Source: Ruminococcaceae bacterium UBA4871
GTDB taxonomy: Bacteria > Bacillota > Clostridia > Oscillospirales > Acutalibacteraceae
DNA: 64,000 bases
Assembly (NCBI GenBank): GCA_002399445.1
Contig: DHDR01000019.1
Location: 69,504-133,503, forward strand
Reading direction: 5' to 3'
The notes under the pieces are model-generated. The model was not told the DNA's origin, did not search any database, and saw only the letters and a list, made by a program, of their open reading frames with translations. Both the position numbers and the translations under genes were made by a program. Positions within the stretch are counted from its first letter, which is position 1. The number at the start of each line of letters is the position of its first letter. Of this stretch, positions 60,181 to 64,000 are shown in pieces.

Positions 60181-61020
60181 TTAATAGACCATCGGGAAAA
60201 CCTGCAGCAGCAGATAAACGAATGGTGCAACAAAAATTACACTGTCAAACCGGTCCAGTATTCCACCGTGTCCAGGTATTAAATCACTAAAATCCTTAAT
60301 ATGGCAGCTCCGTTTAATGATGGAAAAGCTAAGGTCGCCTAACATAGAGAGAATCGCACCAACCAATCCGATCACAATTAGGACAACAAAATTTACATAT
60401 ACGGTTCCGCCCCAATAAAGGTTTTGAAAAATAAAACCAAACAGCAGCATCACCATAACATCAGATATAATTCCACCAACAGCACCTTCAACTGTTTTTT
60501 TCGGGCTGATATTTGGACACAGTTTACGCTTGCCAAACAAGCTGCCAAAGATATATGCGCCCGCATCAGCTGACCATGCTGCAAATATGGCAACAATCAC
60601 ATGGAACATACCATGTGTACCTCCGGCATCGCGGAGTAAAACCAATGTCTGCAGAGAAGATGGTATCAGCATAGCCATGCTGTATATAATTGCAACCTCG
60701 CGGAAAGAAATGACAGAATGGTAAAGGATCATAGCCCCAAACAGGACAACTGTGTAAATAAAAAGGCCAAGTCCTTTTGCAAACATGTCAACCAAAAAAG
60801 GCAATATTGCTGCAAAAATATAGCTTGGAACAACCAATGCAATCTGCTTTGTCATCTGCAGGGCTGCAGAAATTTCCCACACTCCCATAATACTGATAAC
60901 TGCAATAACAATATTTAATGCAATGGGAAATCTGGCATTGCACAATACAACGGCGGCAAGCAGAATTAAAATTGTAAGTGCCGATGTCAGCCGTTCCCTG
61001 ATCGAATTTAGCACCTTCAT
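60181..61020 (-). CDS. cdsA: Phosphatidate cytidylyltransferase CdsA
   Basis: CdsA makes CDP-diacylglycerol for phospholipid synthesis in the membrane. The 279-residue product has about seven or eight membrane helices and the signature near its end: FSIIKRSCHIKDFSDLIPGH with GGILDRFDS. GAGGT precedes the ATG. It follows uppS by one base, the standard order uppS-cdsA-dxr-rseP. Confidence 0.95.
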   Translation of the reverse strand: MKVLNSIRERLTSALTILILLAAVVLCNARFPIALNIVIAVISIMGVWEISAALQMTKQIALVVPSYIFAAILPFLVDMFAKGLGLFIYTVVLFGAMILYHSVISFREVAIIYSMAMLIPSSLQTLVLLRDAGGTHGMFHVIVAIFAAWSADAGAYIFGSLFGKRKLCPNISPKKTVEGAVGGIISDVMVMLLFGFIFQNLYWGGTVYVNFVVLIVIGLVGAILSMLGDLSFSIIKRSCHIKDFSDLIPGHGGILDRFDSVIFVAPFVYLLLQVFPMVY

Positions 61021-61021
61021 A

Positions 61022-61756
61022 CTAAATACCTCCGAATCTCCGGCTTCGGTGAGCGAATTCCATCAGCGCTTTATTTAAATCGGCCGGTGTAAAGTCAGGC
61101 CAAAGAACATCCATAGAAATAAATTCAGCATAAGCTGATTGCCACAGCAAAAAGTTGGACAGCCGTTCTTCCCCGCTTGGTCGGATAATCAAGTCCACAT
61201 CTGGCTGCCCTGATGTATATAACTCAGCAGAAAGAGTTTTTTCTGTAATGTCAGGAATCCGGATGGATCCCGCGGCAGCTTTTGCGGCTAAACTTTTGGC
61301 TGCCCGGACAATTTCTGCCCGCCCGCCATAATTCATAGCAATATTTAGCACCATGCCTCTTCTGCCTTTACAAACTTCTGCTGTTTCTGCAATTAATTTT
61401 TGTAGATTTGGAGGAAACTTACTGGTGTCGCCAATAAAATTGACTTTAATATCATCATTTCGAAAATCCCGCAAAGATTCCTCTAGATACTGTTTAAACA
61501 AAACCATAAGTGCTCCCACCTCTTCCGGTGGCCTAGTCCAGTTTTCAGTGGAAAAAGCATAAACCGTAAGAAATCGGATTCCAATTTTGCTACAGTAACG
61601 GGTGATTTTCTTGAAAACGGCTGCTCCGGCAGAATGCCCCACAGAACGAGGTAATCCACGCTTCTTAGCCCAACGTCCGTTTCCATCCATAATAATTCCC
61701 AAATGTTTGGGCATTAATTCCGGCGCTAAAGCAATTTTTTGCATAGTTTGTTTCAT
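61022..61756 (-). CDS. uppS: Isoprenyl transferase (undecaprenyl diphosphate synthase family) UppS
   Basis: UppS makes undecaprenyl diphosphate, the lipid carrier for cell-wall precursors. The 244-residue product has the Asp-containing IIMDGNGRWAKKRGLPRSVGH, the FSTENWTRP segment, GDTSKFP, and RPSGEERLSNFLLWQSAYAEF near the C-terminus. GAAGG lies before the ATG at 61756. A hairpin separates it from frr upstream, so part of the transcript may start or stop here. Confidence 0.97.
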   Translation of the reverse strand: MKQTMQKIALAPELMPKHLGIIMDGNGRWAKKRGLPRSVGHSAGAAVFKKITRYCSKIGIRFLTVYAFSTENWTRPPEEVGALMVLFKQYLEESLRDFRNDDIKVNFIGDTSKFPPNLQKLIAETAEVCKGRRGMVLNIAMNYGGRAEIVRAAKSLAAKAAAGSIRIPDITEKTLSAELYTSGQPDVDLIIRPSGEERLSNFLLWQSAYAEFISMDVLWPDFTPADLNKALMEFAHRSRRFGGI

Positions 61757-61813
61757 ATGGAACCTTCTATCAATATATTTACTTCCATCTTTATTGAATA
61801 AAAGCTCTTATTA

Positions 61814-61847
61814 TAAAACACAAAGGCGCAGATAAGCGCCTTTGTGT
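61814..61847 (-). terminator. Hairpin terminator between frr and uppS
   Basis: ACACAAAGGCGC (61818-61829) pairs with GCGCCTTTGTGT (61836-61847), a perfect 12-bp stem with a 6-base loop. Read on the minus strand, TTTATAATAAG follows. It may reduce readthrough from pyrH-frr into uppS. Confidence 0.75.
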
Positions 61848-61873
61848 ACTTATTGGTCGTCAATAAGCAGCTT

Positions 61874-62428
61874 TTAAAATTCCATAATTTCTTTCTTTTT
61901 GGATGCACAAACATCATCAATTTCTTTACAATACTTGTCAGTCAAATCCTGCGTCTTTTTTTCGGCAACTTTCAAATCATCTTCGGCAAGGTCTCCGTCT
62001 TTTTTCATCGCTTTCAATTTTTCCATTGCATCCCGTCGAATCGATCTAACTGCTATTTTAGATTCCTCAGCCATTTTACCAATATCCTTGGCAATTTCTT
62101 TGCGGCGGTCTTCTGTTAAAGCAGGGAAAATCAACCGGATAATTTTCCCGTCGGACTGCGGATTGATTCCAATATCCGAAGTCTGGATTGCCTTTTCAAT
62201 CATACGGCAAACAGATGGATCCCATGGCTGAACAGTTAGCACACGTGCTTCAGATACAGCTACAGCTGCCAGCTGGTTAATTGGAGTCGGAGCACCATAA
62301 TAGTCAACCATGATTTTATTCAAAACATTTGGGTTGGCACGACCTGCGCGGATTTCCGAAAAATCTTCTTTAAGAACATTGATTGATTTTTTCATTTTTG
62401 TTTCTGCTGTCTGCAGGATTTCTTTCAT
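61874..62428 (-). CDS. frr: Ribosome recycling factor
   Basis: Frr splits post-termination ribosomes with EF-G. The 184-residue product has the L-shaped fold's helical arm and the conserved EIRAGRANPNVLNKI, YYGAPTPINQLA, QPWDPS and RSIRRDAMEKLKA. It overlaps the pyrH stop by one base (TAATG), with AAGGGGG upstream inside pyrH. Confidence 0.98.
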   Translation of the reverse strand: MKEILQTAETKMKKSINVLKEDFSEIRAGRANPNVLNKIMVDYYGAPTPINQLAAVAVSEARVLTVQPWDPSVCRMIEKAIQTSDIGINPQSDGKIIRLIFPALTEDRRKEIAKDIGKMAEESKIAVRSIRRDAMEKLKAMKKDGDLAEDDLKVAEKKTQDLTDKYCKEIDDVCASKKKEIMEF

Positions 62429-63144
62429 TAGGTGTTATCCCCCTTCACAATAGTGCCGATTGGCTGTCCACAAATAACTCGCTCTATATTTTCCGGATCG
62501 TCAATGCTGAAAACGCAGATGGGAATATGATTGTCACGGCACATGGAAGCCGCGGTACTGTCCATCACTTTTAAATCTTTATTCAAAACATCCATATAAG
62601 TAAGCGTATCAAACTTTTTAGCATTGACATTTATTTTAGGGTCTGAATCATAAACGCCATCAACCATGGTCGCCTTTAAAATAATATCTGCTTCAATTTC
62701 AGCTGCACGCAGAGCGGCTGCGGTATCCGTAGAAAAGAAAGGATTACCGGTCCCACAGCCAAAGACAACTACCCTGCCTTTCTCCAGATGACGAACGGCG
62801 CGGTTACGAATATACGGCTCAGCGACTTCCTGCATACTGATAGCAGTCTGAACACGTACTGGAACACCAAGCTGTTCCAAAGCATCGGCTACTCCCAGAG
62901 CATTAATTGCAGTAGCTAGCATGCCCATATGATCTGCACGAGTGCGATCCATTTTCCCGCTCGAACGACCGCGCCAGAAATTTCCGCCACCAACTACAAT
63001 ACCAATTTGGACCCCCATTTGAGAGCAAGTTTTAATCGGGCCGCAAATGCGCAATACTGTATCAAAATCAATTCCATGTCCTTCTTTTCCCGCTAGTGAT
63101 TCCCCACTGAGCTTTAAAAGAACACGTTTATATTTCGGTGTCAT
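62428..63144 (-). CDS. pyrH: UMP kinase PyrH
   Basis: PyrH phosphorylates UMP to UDP. The 238-residue amino-acid-kinase-fold product has LLKLSGESLAG, IVVGGGNFWRGR, RADHMGMLATAINALGVADALE and GCGTGNPFFSTDTAAALRA. TAGGAGTG lies before the ATG at 63144; the frame is open to a TTG at 63177. pyrH-frr normally follow rpsB-tsf; here a peptidase gene stands upstream after a long spacer. Confidence 0.97.
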   Translation of the reverse strand: MTPKYKRVLLKLSGESLAGKEGHGIDFDTVLRICGPIKTCSQMGVQIGIVVGGGNFWRGRSSGKMDRTRADHMGMLATAINALGVADALEQLGVPVRVQTAISMQEVAEPYIRNRAVRHLEKGRVVVFGCGTGNPFFSTDTAAALRAAEIEADIILKATMVDGVYDSDPKINVNAKKFDTLTYMDVLNKDLKVMDSTAASMCRDNHIPICVFSIDDPENIERVICGQPIGTIVKGDNT

Positions 63145-63207
63145 TTTTTGAAACACTCCTAAGGGCTTTAAAGCCAATCAAATTCCATACTGATTCATAA
63201 CAGATTT

Positions 63208-63236
63208 ATTTTACAATATTTCAGCTGGATTTACAA
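63208..63236 (-). promoter_or_regulatory. Probable pyrH-frr promoter
   Basis: On the minus strand TTGTAA (63236-63231), a 17-base spacer, TAAAAT (63213-63208). It lies about 65 bases before the pyrH ATG. Confidence 0.6.
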
Positions 63237-63461
63237 CCCCTGCAAGTGACCTCCAATCGTTATTCACTGAAAATTTCATTGAAAATGAAAAAGTTCATGA
63301 AAATCAAGAGGAAAGAAAAAGCCAATGGAAAGCACTTATAATCTGCCGTGAAAAAGCTTTCCATATCAAAGATATTCCAATAAATCTTTGAAGAACCCTG
63401 CTGATTTTCAAGAAACAGTTTCACCTGCAATTTTAGGTATTTATATATTGATTTATGCATA

Positions 63462-63500
63462 CTAAAGGGACTGCTGCAAATATTGCAGCAGTCCCTTTAG
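63462..63500. terminator. Perfect 18-bp hairpin downstream of the C39-like gene
   Basis: CTAAAGGGACTGCTGCAA pairs with TTGCAGCAGTCCCTTTAG around a 3-base ATA loop. It lies 35 bases past the stop of the peptidase gene but has no good T run on either strand. It may be a terminator helped by stem strength or an RNA stabiliser. Confidence 0.6.
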
Positions 63501-63535
63501 GCCTTTCCCAACTAGACCGATTCAAAGTTGAATCA

Positions 63536-64000
63536 TTAAGAATACGTCCAATAAACACGGCCATATGGGAACTGACTGATATAATCTGCTAAAGTGTAGT
63601 TGTCGTATCCAGGATCGTTAATCAAAAACATGGAAGCATCTAACGAAGTGGGATTCCCATGGGCATCAAGCGGCACATTCTTATAGCCTTTAACAATTAT
63701 CCAGTGGGACGATTTAGAGCTATAACCACCGACAATAACTGGTTTATTGGCTTTTAAACATTTATAGATATCTGCTAAATTTTTGACAATATCTTGCGAA
63801 TAGTTGGACGGCCAGTAAAGTCCTCCCCCATCGGTAAACTGACATTGATTTTTTATCATATTGGGTGTGACAGTCTTTTGTGTGCGATAACTCTCCGACA
63901 TTGCAAGGCAAGTAACTGCACAACCAATTGCACCGATTGTTCCGCCATTACTTCCACCCAGATATGTATTTGCCCATCTTGAATCCTTTTGTTTATAACA
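63536..64000 (-). CDS. C39-like cysteine peptidase (5' end beyond window)
   Basis: At least 154 residues of a Peptidase_C39_2-like domain; the frame stays open to the last base, so the N-terminus lies outside. Reading from the edge, RWANTYLGGSNGG leads to the catalytic Cys in IGCAVTCLAM, and the His and Asp come later in SHWIIVKGY and LINDPGY. Such domains often occur in secreted wall-associated or bacteriocin-processing proteins; here a signal peptide cannot be checked. An internal ATG at 63901 falls after the catalytic Cys and is not a likely start. A long hairpin follows the stop. Confidence 0.82.
   Translation of the reverse strand, partial: CYKQKDSRWANTYLGGSNGGTIGAIGCAVTCLAMSESYRTQKTVTPNMIKNQCQFTDGGGLYWPSNYSQDIVKNLADIYKCLKANKPVIVGGYSSKSSHWIIVKGYKNVPLDAHGNPTSLDASMFLINDPGYDNYTLADYISQFPYGRVYWTYS

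Larger units (their letters stand above)
63145..63535. other. Intergenic region upstream of pyrH
   Basis: A 391-base AT-rich spacer. It contains a probable pyrH promoter (63208-63236) and a perfect 18-bp hairpin (63462-63500). An apparent 66-codon frame at 63260-63460 has no ribosome binding site and no family resemblance and is not called. Confidence 0.65.

Noticed and set aside
63260..63460. A 66-codon minus-strand frame upstream of pyrH
   Set aside because: AT-rich, Phe/Lys-heavy, no ribosome binding site and no family; the area looks like untranslated spacer.

Overview
The window reads as a chromosomal segment of a low-to-moderate GC, spore-forming anaerobic Firmicute, most likely class Clostridia (Oscillospiraceae/Ruminococcaceae-like). 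This rests on gene content: a SCIFF peptide with its radical SAM maturase, sporulation-type genes (cwlD, spoIIM, a SigH-like sigma factor), PolC-type DNA polymerase III, a lysine riboswitch, a HisZ/short-HisG pair, and AGGAGG-type ribosome binding sites. No clear prophage, insertion sequence or CRISPR array is visible. It is mostly core genome with a few lineage-specific genes.

Layout. 0-7.9 kb (+): clpX, lon, engB, lysA, then a TrpR-family repressor gene (yerC/hisR type), a methyltransferase and hslO. 7.9-8.4 kb: a five-gene tRNA operon (Val, Asp, Phe, Gly, Cys) with its own promoter and terminator. 8.4-15 kb (+): a deoxyinosine/uracil glycosylase, a MATE exporter, cwlD, radA, a conserved protein of unknown function, and a tyrosine recombinase with a striking 32-bp palindrome at its promoter. 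15-23 kb (-): a DUF624 membrane protein, a second tyrosine recombinase and spoIIM, then queA-tgt-yajC-DUF3792-scfA-scfB, which links queuosine tRNA modification, a Sec accessory protein and the SCIFF ranthipeptide system. 23-26.6 kb (+): lysine riboswitch controlling asd-dapA-dapB and a stand-alone ACT-domain gene. 26.7-36 kb (-): a glycosyltransferase, rqcH, a Nif3-like gene with trmK, small metal-binding proteins, a SigH-like factor and a 905-residue secreted lysozyme-like protein. 36-37.7 kb (+): sdaAB-sdaAA. 37.7-43.3 kb (-): uvrA-uvrB-radC. 43.6-46 kb (+): an RluA-type pseudouridine synthase and a J-domain-like membrane protein. 46-52.4 kb (-): hisZ-G-D-C-B-A-I-E. 52.4-63.2 kb (-): pyrH-frr-uppS-cdsA-dxr-rseP-ispG-polC. 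The right edge cuts a C39-like peptidase gene.

How the parts connect. Lysine/diaminopimelate synthesis is spread over two loci (riboswitch-controlled asd-dapA-dapB and lysA). The histidine operon has a consensus promoter overlapped by two TAGCATGCTA palindromes; the TrpR-family gene at 5.9 kb is a natural candidate for the repressor that binds them. The main points for a second look are: rseP, whose zinc-site HEAGH segment is only recovered if translation begins at a non-standard ATC codon; the palindrome and matching half-site flanking the first recombinase gene; a second recombinase lacking the usual active-site lysine; a his operon without hisH and hisF; and a secreted lysozyme-like domain apparently split by an inserted SH3 domain.
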